DNA of 10,582 bases from Propionibacteriaceae bacterium (GTDB taxonomy: Bacteria > Actinomycetota > Actinomycetes > Propionibacteriales > Propionibacteriaceae), in assembly GCA_009787035.1 (NCBI GenBank), contig WRGV01000030.1, positions 1-10,582 on the forward strand. The letters are read 5' to 3'. Both the position numbers and the translations under genes were made by a program. The notes beneath the pieces were generated by a model. The model had not been told where the DNA came from, searched no databases, and saw only the letters and a list, made by a program, of their open reading frames with translations. Shown in pieces: positions 1 through 5,686 of this stretch. Positions within the stretch are counted from its first letter, which is position 1. Each line of letters opens with the position of its first letter.

Positions 1-201
1 TTCCGCCGCCCGGAACGGCTGGAGCCGCCGATCGAGGACGAGGCGGCGCAGTGGGCAGTGGACAACGTGCCCGCCGACCGCGTCGTCGATCCCGAGACGG
101 GGGAGATTCTCGACGCGGCCGAGTTCGGAGCCCGGATGCTGGGCGTCCTGCCGGGCGCCGATGAGGCGGACGACGAGGAAGAGGTCCTGCTCGCAGCGTG
201 A
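1..201 (+). CDS. C-terminal end of an acidic-tailed protein, possibly single-stranded DNA-binding protein (5' end outside window)
   Basis: The frame is open from base 1 and ends at TGA 199-201, giving the last 66 residues. The tail contains a stretch with AAQWAVDNVPADRVVDPETG and then a strongly acidic run (ADEADDEEE) before ending in VLLAA. No catalytic motif or fold is recognisable in this piece. The guess at SSB rests on context: in mycobacteria and other actinobacteria an ssb paralogue (Rv2478c in M. tuberculosis) lies immediately upstream of the ettA homologue (Rv2477c), and SSB proteins carry acidic C-terminal tails. Against it, the canonical SSB tip (DDDIPF-like) is absent. That this is a real coding end is fairly sure; the product name is inference from neighbourhood. 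Confidence 0.55.
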   Translation, partial: FRRPERLEPPIEDEAAQWAVDNVPADRVVDPETGEILDAAEFGARMLGVLPGADEADDEEEVLLAA

Positions 202-270
202 GCACGGGGGTGGGAAGCCGTCGACGGCGTCGGGGAGGCCCGTCTCGACGGCTGGGGTTGGGTATCCGTT

Positions 271-313
271 CTCCTGGCGTCCGGTGCGATCGGGGCGCGC
301 CGGACGCCAGGGG
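271..313 (+). terminator. Strong hairpin between the upstream gene and ettA, likely terminator without T-tract
   Basis: A perfect 12-bp inverted repeat (CCTGGCGTCCGG at 273-284 and CCGGACGCCAGG at 300-311) surrounds a 15-nt loop, and one wobble pair plus one G-C pair can extend the stem to 271-313. It lies about 70 nt after the stop at 201 and about 130 nt before the ettA start. No run of T follows, which is common for terminators in high-GC actinobacteria. It could instead be a leader structure if transcription of ettA begins further upstream. Confidence 0.5.
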
Positions 314-442
314 CTGCGGGCGAGTCGTCTGCCCGGCTGGAGGGTGCGGGCGCTGTGCGTGCCTGGCATACTGGTTCGGGCGCAGCGTCGCTGCGCACGT
401 CGTGTTCTGCCCACGTCCCAATCTGCCCGCACGAGGAGTCCT

Positions 443-2131
443 GTGGCCGAGTTCATCTACACCATGCATAACGTCCGAAAGACCGTCGGCGACAAGGTCA
501 TCCTGGACAACGTCACCCTGGCGTTCTATCCCGACGCCAAGATCGGCGTGGTCGGGCCGAACGGCGCCGGCAAGTCGACGCTGCTCAAGGTGATGGCCGG
601 GCTGGAGACGATCAACAACGGCGAGGCGCAGCTGGCCAAGGAGGCCACGGTCGGCATCCTCTTGCAGGAGCCGCCGCTGACCGAGGACAAGACGGTGCTG
701 GAGAACGTCGAGGAGGCCGTGGCCGACGTCAAGGCGCTGCTCGATCAATACAACCAGATCAGCGAGCAGATGGCCGATCCGGACGCCGACTTCGACACGC
801 TGCTGGCGCAGATGGGCGAGCTGCAGACCGAGCTCGACCACCGCAACGCGTGGGACGTCGACTCGCAGTTGGCGCAGGCGATGGACGCGCTGCAGTGCCC
901 GCCGCCCGAGACGCCGGTGTCGGTGCTGTCCGGGGGCGAGCGGCGCCGCGTGGCGCTGTGCAAGCTGCTGCTGCAACAGCCCGACCTGCTGCTGCTGGAC
1001 GAGCCGACCAACCACCTGGACGCCGAGAGCGTCAACTGGCTGGAGGGTCACCTCAAGACCTATCCGGGGGCCGTGCTGTGCGTCACGCACGACCGGTACT
1101 TCCTGGACAACGTGGTGGGCTGGATCTGCGAGGTCGACCGCGGCCGGCTGTACCCGTACGAGGGCAACTACTCGACCTACCTGGACACCAAGCAGAAGCG
1201 TCTGCAGATCGAGGGTCAGAAGGACGCCAAGCGCGCCAAGATTCTGGAACGCGAGCTGGAGTGGGTGCGCAGCTCGCCCAAGGCCCGCCAGGCCAAGAAC
1301 AAGGCCCGTCTGGCCCGGTACGAGGAGCTGGCGGCCGAGGCCGAGCGGTTCCGCAAGCTCGACACCTCCGAGATCAACATCCCGCCGGGCCCGCGCCTGG
1401 GCAACGTCGTCCTCGATGTCAATCACCTGACCAAGGGCTTCGACGGGCGTGTGCTGTTCGACGACGTGACCTTCGACCTGCCCCGGGCCGGCATCGTCGG
1501 CGTGATCGGGCCCAACGGCGTCGGCAAGTCGACGCTGTTCAAGATGATCGTGGGCGACGAGCAGCCCGATGCGGGCACCATCAAGCTCGGTGAGACGATC
1601 AAGATCAGCTACGTCGACCAGGGGCGCGCGGGCATCGATCCGGACAAGAACGTCTGGGAGGTCGTCTCCGACGGCCTGGACTTCATCAAGGCCGGCCAGT
1701 TCGAGGTGCCCTCGCGGGCGTACGTCGCGTCGTTCGGATTCAAGGGCCCCGACCAGCAAAAGCCCGCCGGCGTGCTGTCGGGCGGTGAGCGCAACCGGCT
1801 CAATCTGGCGTTGACGCTCAAGCAGGGCGGCAACCTGCTGCTGCTCGACGAGCCGACCAACGACCTGGACGTCGAGACGCTGCAGTCGCTGGAGGACGCG
1901 CTGCTGGAGTTCCCCGGCTGCGCCGTCGTGGTCAGCCACGACCGCTGGTTCCTCGACCGCGTCGCCACGCACATCATGGCCTGGGAGGGCGACGGCGAGG
2001 ACGAGAGCAGCCCCGTGTGGTTCTGGTTCGAGGGCAACTACGCCGACTATGAGCGCAACAAGGTCGAGCGGCTGGGCGAGGAGGCGAGTCGGCCGCATGC
2101 CAGCAAGCACCGTCGGTTGACGCGCGGGTGA
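443..2131 (+). CDS. ettA: Energy-dependent translational throttle protein EttA (ABC-F ATPase)
   Basis: This 562-residue ABC-F protein has two ATPase domains and no membrane segments. EttA binds the ribosomal E site and gates entry into elongation according to the ATP/ADP balance. Domain 1 has Walker A GPNGAGKST (38-46), signature LSGGE (from L162) and Walker B DE at 186-187. A charged, helical inter-domain linker (about 240-310) contains the region of the P-site tRNA interaction motif. Domain 2 has GPNGVGKST (356-364), LSGGE (from L445) and DE at 469-470. Both catalytic glutamates are intact. The GTG at 443 is chosen because GAGGAG lies at 433-438 and the product then begins VAEFIYTMHNVRK, matching the family start; the frame stays open upstream to 161 only as a high-GC artefact. 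A weak -10-like CATACT at 367-372 could be its promoter. The M. tuberculosis counterpart is Rv2477c. Confidence 0.96.
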   Translation: MAEFIYTMHNVRKTVGDKVILDNVTLAFYPDAKIGVVGPNGAGKSTLLKVMAGLETINNGEAQLAKEATVGILLQEPPLTEDKTVLENVEEAVADVKALLDQYNQISEQMADPDADFDTLLAQMGELQTELDHRNAWDVDSQLAQAMDALQCPPPETPVSVLSGGERRRVALCKLLLQQPDLLLLDEPTNHLDAESVNWLEGHLKTYPGAVLCVTHDRYFLDNVVGWICEVDRGRLYPYEGNYSTYLDTKQKRLQIEGQKDAKRAKILERELEWVRSSPKARQAKNKARLARYEELAAEAERFRKLDTSEINIPPGPRLGNVVLDVNHLTKGFDGRVLFDDVTFDLPRAGIVGVIGPNGVGKSTLFKMIVGDEQPDAGTIKLGETIKISYVDQGRAGIDPDKNVWEVVSDGLDFIKAGQFEVPSRAYVASFGFKGPDQQKPAGVLSGGERNRLNLALTLKQGGNLLLLDEPTNDLDVETLQSLEDALLEFPGCAVVVSHDRWFLDRVATHIMAWEGDGEDESSPVWFWFEGNYADYERNKVERLGEEASRPHASKHRRLTRG

Positions 2132-2169
2132 TGCCGGCCACGGTGCAGATGCGGGGCGTGTCGCGGTGA
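2131..2169 (+). other. Possible 12-codon coupling ORF between ettA and the ABC exporter
   Basis: An ATG at 2131 overlaps the last base of the ettA stop (TGATG) and opens a 12-codon frame encoding MPATVQMRGVSR. Its TGA at 2167-2169 overlaps the GTG start of the exporter at 2166-2168. Such stop/start overlaps are typical of translational coupling, so ribosomes leaving ettA could be relayed to the exporter through this frame. There is no clear Shine-Dalgarno and no evidence that the peptide itself has a role; chance is quite possible. Confidence 0.2.
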
Positions 2170-4025
2170 GCATGGCAGGAGGCGGCGGCCGGGCCCGCGC
2201 CGCCCGGATCTCGTCGGCGGACATCGAGGCGCAGCGGGCGATCAACGCGGCCTCGCCGAAGATTCCGCATCTGGGCAGGCGGATCACGGCGCTGTTCCGG
2301 CCCTACCGAGGCGTCATCGTGTTGATGACCGTGCTCGTGCTGATCACGGCCGTCATGTCGGTGTTCCCGCCGCTGATCACGCAGCACATCTTCGATGACG
2401 GCCTGTTCGGCAAGGGCGGCGTCGACATGCCGGAGCTGGTCCGGCTGGTGATCCTCATGGTGATCCTGTTCGTGGTGTCGAACTTCCTCGGCATCTGGCA
2501 GACCTGGCTGACGTCCAAGACCGGCAACCGCGTGATGGGCGACATGCGGGCCACGCTGTTCGACCATCTGCAGGAGATGGAGCTGGCCTTCTTCACCAAG
2601 ACGAAGACCGGTGTCATCCAGTCGCGGTTGGCCAACGACGTCGGCGGCGTGTCGACGGTGCTGACCAACACCGTGCAGTCGGTCGTCGGCAACACCGTGA
2701 CGGTGATCGCCTCGGCGGTGACGATGTTCATCCTGAGCTGGCAGCTGACGCTGATCGCGTTCGTGCTGATGCCGGTGCTGGTCATCGTGCAGCGCCGCGT
2801 GGGGCAGATCCGTGCGCGCGTGGCCGCCCAGACGCAGGAGTCGCTGTCCGACATGACCGCGATCACGCAGGAGGCGCTGTCGGTCTCGGGCATCCTGCTG
2901 GCCAAGTCGTTCGGACGCGAGAAGGACGAGTCGGCGCGCTACGCCAAGGAGAACGACCACCAGATCGCGCTGCAGGTGCGCCAGATGATGACCGGCCAGC
3001 TCTTCTTCGCGATGGTGCAGATCTTCGTGTCGGTGCTGCCCGCGGTGGTCTATCTGCTCTCGGGCCTGCTGATTCAGCACGGCCACGTCGGCATCACCGC
3101 CGGCACGCTGGTGGCGTTCACGCAGGTGATGTCGCAGCTGCGCATGCCGCTGATGGGCCTGCTGCGCGTGGCCCTGGACCTGCAGACCTCGTCCGCGCTG
3201 TTCGCCCGCATCTTCGAGTACATCGACATGGAGCCCGCGATCAAGGATCTGCCCGGCGCGCATCCGGTGGACGTGTCCCGGGTCGGCCAGATCGAGTTCC
3301 GCGACGTCACCTTCCGGTATCCCGACGCGGGTGCGGACGAGCCGCCGACGCTCGACACCCTCAACTTCACGATCCAGCCCGGACAGTTCATCGCCTTCGT
3401 CGGGCCCTCGGGAGCGGGCAAGACGACGGTGGGCTACCTGGTGGCCCGGCTCTACGAGGCGGCCGACGGGAAGGTGCTCTTCGCCGGGGACGACGTGCGC
3501 GACCTGACGCTGGCCTCGCTGGTCGACCAGATCGGCATGGTGTCGCAGCAGTCGTACCTGTTCCACGACACGATCGCCGCCAACCTGCGCTTCGCCAAGC
3601 CGAATGCGACCGACGACGAGCTGCGCCAGGCGTGTGTCCAGGCCAACATCTGGGAGACCATCCAGGCCATGCCCGCCGGGCTGGCCACGGTCGTCGGGGA
3701 GCAGGGTTATCGCTTGTCAGGTGGGGAACGCCAGCGCATCGCGATCGCGCGGGTGATCTTGAAGGACTCCCCGGTGCTGATCTTGGACGAGGCCACCTCG
3801 GCCCTCGACACCGTCTCGGAACGCATCGTGCAGGACGCCCTGGACGAGGCCAGCAAGAACCGCACCACGGTGGCCATCGCCCACCGCCTGTCGACCATCC
3901 AGCACGCCGACGTGATCATCGTGTTGGCCCACGGCCGCATCGTCGAGCAGGGCACCCACGAGCAGCTGATCGCCCACGGCGGGGTCTACGCCCGCCTCTA
4001 CAGCGAACAGTCCCTCGACGCTTGA
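2166..4025 (+). CDS. ABC-type exporter half-transporter (fused permease and ATPase, multidrug/lipid exporter type)
   Basis: This 619-residue protein has the full half-transporter layout of the MsbA/BmrA/ABCB class and should work as a dimer in the cytoplasmic membrane, driving export by ATP hydrolysis. The N-terminal half has about six hydrophobic segments: one at roughly 50-72, one at 90-112, a long pair around 175-215, a fifth near 280-308 and a sixth near 315-335. The ATPase half has Walker A GPSGAGKTT (413-421), a Q-loop in MVSQQSYLF, signature LSGGERQ (517-523), Walker B ending LDE with catalytic E542, and switch histidine H573 in AHRLST, all intact. The substrate cannot be read from sequence. 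GTG 2166 is used because a weak purine run (GGGG, 2153-2156) precedes it; ATG 2172, two codons on, is equally possible. It probably shares an mRNA with ettA, 34 nt upstream. Confidence 0.93.
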   Translation: MSMAGGGGRARAARISSADIEAQRAINAASPKIPHLGRRITALFRPYRGVIVLMTVLVLITAVMSVFPPLITQHIFDDGLFGKGGVDMPELVRLVILMVILFVVSNFLGIWQTWLTSKTGNRVMGDMRATLFDHLQEMELAFFTKTKTGVIQSRLANDVGGVSTVLTNTVQSVVGNTVTVIASAVTMFILSWQLTLIAFVLMPVLVIVQRRVGQIRARVAAQTQESLSDMTAITQEALSVSGILLAKSFGREKDESARYAKENDHQIALQVRQMMTGQLFFAMVQIFVSVLPAVVYLLSGLLIQHGHVGITAGTLVAFTQVMSQLRMPLMGLLRVALDLQTSSALFARIFEYIDMEPAIKDLPGAHPVDVSRVGQIEFRDVTFRYPDAGADEPPTLDTLNFTIQPGQFIAFVGPSGAGKTTVGYLVARLYEAADGKVLFAGDDVRDLTLASLVDQIGMVSQQSYLFHDTIAANLRFAKPNATDDELRQACVQANIWETIQAMPAGLATVVGEQGYRLSGGERQRIAIARVILKDSPVLILDEATSALDTVSERIVQDALDEASKNRTTVAIAHRLSTIQHADVIIVLAHGRIVEQGTHEQLIAHGGVYARLYSEQSLDA

Positions 4026-4033
4026 GCCTCACG

Positions 4034-4039
4034 TACACT
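4034..4039 (+). promoter_or_regulatory. Putative -10 box (TACACT) for the AbiEii-like gene pair
   Basis: TACACT fits the actinobacterial TANNNT -10 pattern and would place a transcription start near 4046, giving a 5' leader of about 24 nt that contains the strong ribosome binding site at 4056-4062. No convincing -35 hexamer is seen 16-18 nt upstream, which lies inside the end of the exporter gene. The box suggests that the pair can be transcribed separately from the exporter. Confidence 0.35.
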
Positions 4040-4055
4040 GAGAAGCTGGTGGCGG

Positions 4056-4062
4056 AAGGAGG
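4056..4062 (+). promoter_or_regulatory. Very strong ribosome binding site (AAGGAGG)
   Basis: AAGGAGG at 4056-4062 is a near-perfect match to the anti-Shine-Dalgarno sequence, 7 nt before ATG 4070. It decides the start of the 118-aa protein over the in-frame GTG at 4049. It is far stronger than any site before the downstream nucleotidyltransferase, consistent with the first product being made in excess. Confidence 0.75.
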
Positions 4063-4069
4063 GCTCGTC

Positions 4070-4426
4070 ATGACGGCGACCGACGGCGTGACGACGCCTC
4101 CCGTGCGCTACGCCGACTTCATGCCGTTCGCCACGCCCGACTCGCTTGATGACCTGCATGGCCAGCTGGACGGCATGATCGAAGTCCCGCACCACATCTG
4201 CACCGCCCCCGACTCCTGGTACGACCTGGCCGATAGCGACGAACGGTGGTGTCTATACACGGCTACCGTCCGTGATGGCACCCCTGCCGATCAAGCCGCA
4301 ATCCTCAACAAGGCGGAACTCGTCCGGTTGTGGCCAGGCCTGATCCTTCCCGACAGGTGCCGCGCCACCTGGGAGGCCAAGTTTCCGCAGCTGCGCCGGG
4401 ACGCCGATGCGACGATGGCAGCGTGA
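4070..4426 (+). CDS. Acidic 118-aa protein of unknown family, putative antitoxin/partner of the AbiEii-like gene
   Basis: I do not recognise a named domain. The product is 118 residues and acidic (19 Asp/Glu against 10 Lys/Arg). The first half is loose and rich in Asp, His and Pro. Residues about 58-108 look like a compact helical block with spaced tryptophans (W60, W88, W101) and the pattern LYTATVRDGTPADQAAILNK followed by LVRLWPGLILP and a terminal WEAKFPQL. No helix-turn-helix, membrane segment or signal peptide is seen. It sits 3 nt before an AbiEii-type nucleotidyltransferase, has its own putative promoter and a very strong ribosome binding site, and a 10-bp palindrome (CGTCATGACG, 4066-4075) covers its start codon. 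A small acidic protein encoded just ahead of a toxin-like enzyme fits an antitoxin, but this role is inference. It is not the canonical AbiEi winged-helix antitoxin. Confidence 0.75.
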   Translation: MTATDGVTTPPVRYADFMPFATPDSLDDLHGQLDGMIEVPHHICTAPDSWYDLADSDERWCLYTATVRDGTPADQAAILNKAELVRLWPGLILPDRCRATWEAKFPQLRRDADATMAA

Positions 4427-4429
4427 GCC

Positions 4430-5110
4430 ATGCTGCCCTTTCACCAGCGATTGGCCCGGATTGCGCTCGCTGCTTTGGGACGACGCGGTTTCGCGCTAGC
4501 GGGCGGTTACGCGCTGTCGGCCAACGGCATGGGCGATCGGCCATCCGCCGACGTGGATCTGTTCACTGACGACACCGACCGCGTGGGGGCGTTCCAGGGA
4601 TCGCGTGATGCGCTGGTAGAGACGCTGTCGCGCGCCGGGTTCAGTGTCCAGGTGACTACCGACAACCCAGGATTCTGCGACGTGGCTGTCACCGATCCTG
4701 CCACTGGCGAGCGCAGCGACATGCAGTTGGGCATCGACTCGCGCCAGCATCCGCCCGTCATGCTGTCTGGCATCGGACCGGTGCTCGACGAACGTGACGC
4801 GGTGGCCGCGAAGATGGGTGCGCTGTGGTCGCGCGCCGAGGTGCGTGATCTGATCGACATCGACACGGTCGTCACCTCCGGGCGGTTCACCCGTGACCAG
4901 GTGCTTGAGCTCGGTGACACCGTGGAGCGTCTGCCCCTGGACCGCCACATGTTGGCCGAGCGTTTTCGCCACGCCCGCGACTTTCCGGCCCAGGCATACC
5001 GCCGCTACGCAGTTGACGAGAATCGGCGGACGCAGATCATCGCCAACTACGAGCAATGGGCCGACCAGATCGATCCTGGGCCGGGCAACGCGGCTCCTGA
5101 CTCCTGGTAA
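4430..5110 (+). CDS. Nucleotidyltransferase of the AbiEii/AbiGii (MenT-like) toxin family
   Basis: This 226-residue protein shows the minimal nucleotidyltransferase signature: GG at 25-26, then RPSADVDLF with the metal-binding DxD at D41 and D43, a conserved lysine K128 in the AAKMGAL segment, and RDLIDID (139-145), the third motif typical of AbiEii proteins. All the expected catalytic positions appear intact. Characterised relatives are toxins of AbiE abortive-infection systems and mycobacterial MenT enzymes that add nucleotides to tRNA acceptor ends; this protein's substrate is unknown. The start is ATG 4430, only 3 nt after the upstream stop and without a good ribosome binding site, so translation is probably coupled to the 118-aa partner. 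At 226 residues it is somewhat short for AbiEii. It could be a non-toxic nucleotidyltransferase with an accessory partner. Confidence 0.85.
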   Translation: MLPFHQRLARIALAALGRRGFALAGGYALSANGMGDRPSADVDLFTDDTDRVGAFQGSRDALVETLSRAGFSVQVTTDNPGFCDVAVTDPATGERSDMQLGIDSRQHPPVMLSGIGPVLDERDAVAAKMGALWSRAEVRDLIDIDTVVTSGRFTRDQVLELGDTVERLPLDRHMLAERFRHARDFPAQAYRRYAVDENRRTQIIANYEQWADQIDPGPGNAAPDSW

Positions 5111-5147
5111 CCAGGCAGCCACCGTGTCGTGTGGCCAGGCCCAGGAG
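5101..5147 (+). terminator. Nested hairpin at the end of the AbiEii-like gene
   Basis: CTCCTGG at 5101-5107 pairs perfectly with CCAGGAG at 5141-5147, and inside it GCCAC (5118-5122) pairs with GTGGC (5131-5135) around an 8-nt loop. The TAA stop at 5108-5110 lies between the two stems. An alternative small hairpin, CCTGG-TAA-CCAGG, overlaps the stop. There is no T-tract. It may end the AbiEii transcript before the Nudix promoter; the right arm also buries an AGGAGGT motif. Confidence 0.4.
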
Positions 5148-5163
5148 GTAGGCGTCAGCGGCC

Positions 5164-5176
5164 TAGGCTAGTGATA
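5164..5176 (+). promoter_or_regulatory. Putative -10 box (TAGGCT) giving a leaderless Nudix mRNA
   Basis: TAGGCT at 5164-5169 fits the TANNNT -10 pattern. Counting its last T as -7 puts +1 exactly on A5176, the first base of the ATG. That is the layout of leaderless genes, which are common in actinobacteria. No ribosome binding site lies at a useful distance, and an in-frame TAG at 5164-5166 excludes any upstream start. No -35 match is seen. The box overlaps an 8-bp palindrome, GCCTAGGC (5161-5168). Confidence 0.5.
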
Positions 5177-5682
5177 TGGACATTGCGATCGACGCGGGCC
5201 CGGGCGTCTTGCAGCTGCGGGTGGGCGCGCTGATCGTTGAGGACGGCGCGACGCTGCTGGCGGGTGCTGCCGAGGACCCGTACCTGTGGACGGTCGGCGG
5301 GCGCGTGCAGCTGGGGGAGTCTACCGAGGACGCGGTGCTGCGCGAGTGCCGCGAGGAGACCGGTGTCGATTGGTGCGTCGATCGGTTGGTCGGCGTGGTT
5401 GAGGGTTTCTACCGGCCCGTCTCTGCGGGGCTTGGCATGGCGTCGGCCTGCTACCACGAACTGGGCTTCTACTACGCGGTTCATCGGGATCGCTCGGCCC
5501 CGATCAACGTCACGTCGGGTGAGGATTTCGGCCAGCAGACGCTGCGCTGGGTACCGCTGGATGAGCTGGAGGCCAGCCCGCACTTCCCCCGCGCTCTGGT
5601 GCGATTGCTGGCCTGTCCAGCGCCGGATGTGATGCATATCGTCGATCGGGAGGACAGTGCGCCGCCCGGTCCGTGGAGCTGA
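5176..5682 (+). CDS. Nudix hydrolase
   Basis: This 168-residue protein carries a complete Nudix box at G42-V64: G, five residues, E48, seven residues, R56-E57, then C58, R59, E60-E61, T62, G63, V64. Only the cysteine at position 58, where an aliphatic residue is usual, departs from the consensus. Nudix enzymes use the glutamates of this box to bind Mg2+ and cleave a nucleoside diphosphate linked to another group; the exact substrate here cannot be predicted. A segment near residues 88-104 (ending CYHELGFYYAV) is the usual second strand pair of one COG1051-type subgroup. The protein is soluble, with no signal peptide. ATG 5176 is the only sensible start. The gene probably has its own promoter, separate from the AbiEii-like pair 65 nt upstream, and ends 4 nt before the converging oxidase gene. 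Confidence 0.92.
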   Translation: MDIAIDAGPGVLQLRVGALIVEDGATLLAGAAEDPYLWTVGGRVQLGESTEDAVLRECREETGVDWCVDRLVGVVEGFYRPVSAGLGMASACYHELGFYYAVHRDRSAPINVTSGEDFGQQTLRWVPLDELEASPHFPRALVRLLACPAPDVMHIVDREDSAPPGPWS

Positions 5683-5686
5683 GTCA

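Noticed and set aside
161..442. Extra 94 residues at the N-terminus of EttA from an upstream in-frame start
   Set aside because: The GTG at 443 has a good ribosome binding site and yields the normal family N-terminus. The extension is Arg/Ser-rich, overlaps the end of the upstream gene and contains the hairpin at 271-313.
1974..3566. 530-codon minus-strand reading frame opposite ettA and the ABC exporter
   Set aside because: It is a His/Arg/Gln-rich shadow frame of two well-supported plus-strand genes, produced by high-GC codon bias.
4049..4069. GTG at 4049 as the start of the 118-aa protein
   Set aside because: It would put the very strong AAGGAGG inside the coding region; ATG 4070 is correctly spaced 7 nt after it.
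5143..5149. AGGAGGT as the ribosome binding site of the Nudix gene
   Set aside because: The ATG is 26 nt downstream, too far for normal initiation, and an in-frame stop at 5164-5166 rules out a nearer start in that frame.
4026..5175. Recent mobile element carrying the AbiEii-like pair
   Set aside because: No transposase, integrase, terminal repeats or duplicated target site were seen. Base composition is only slightly less GC-rich than the neighbours, so acquisition by transfer remains a guess.
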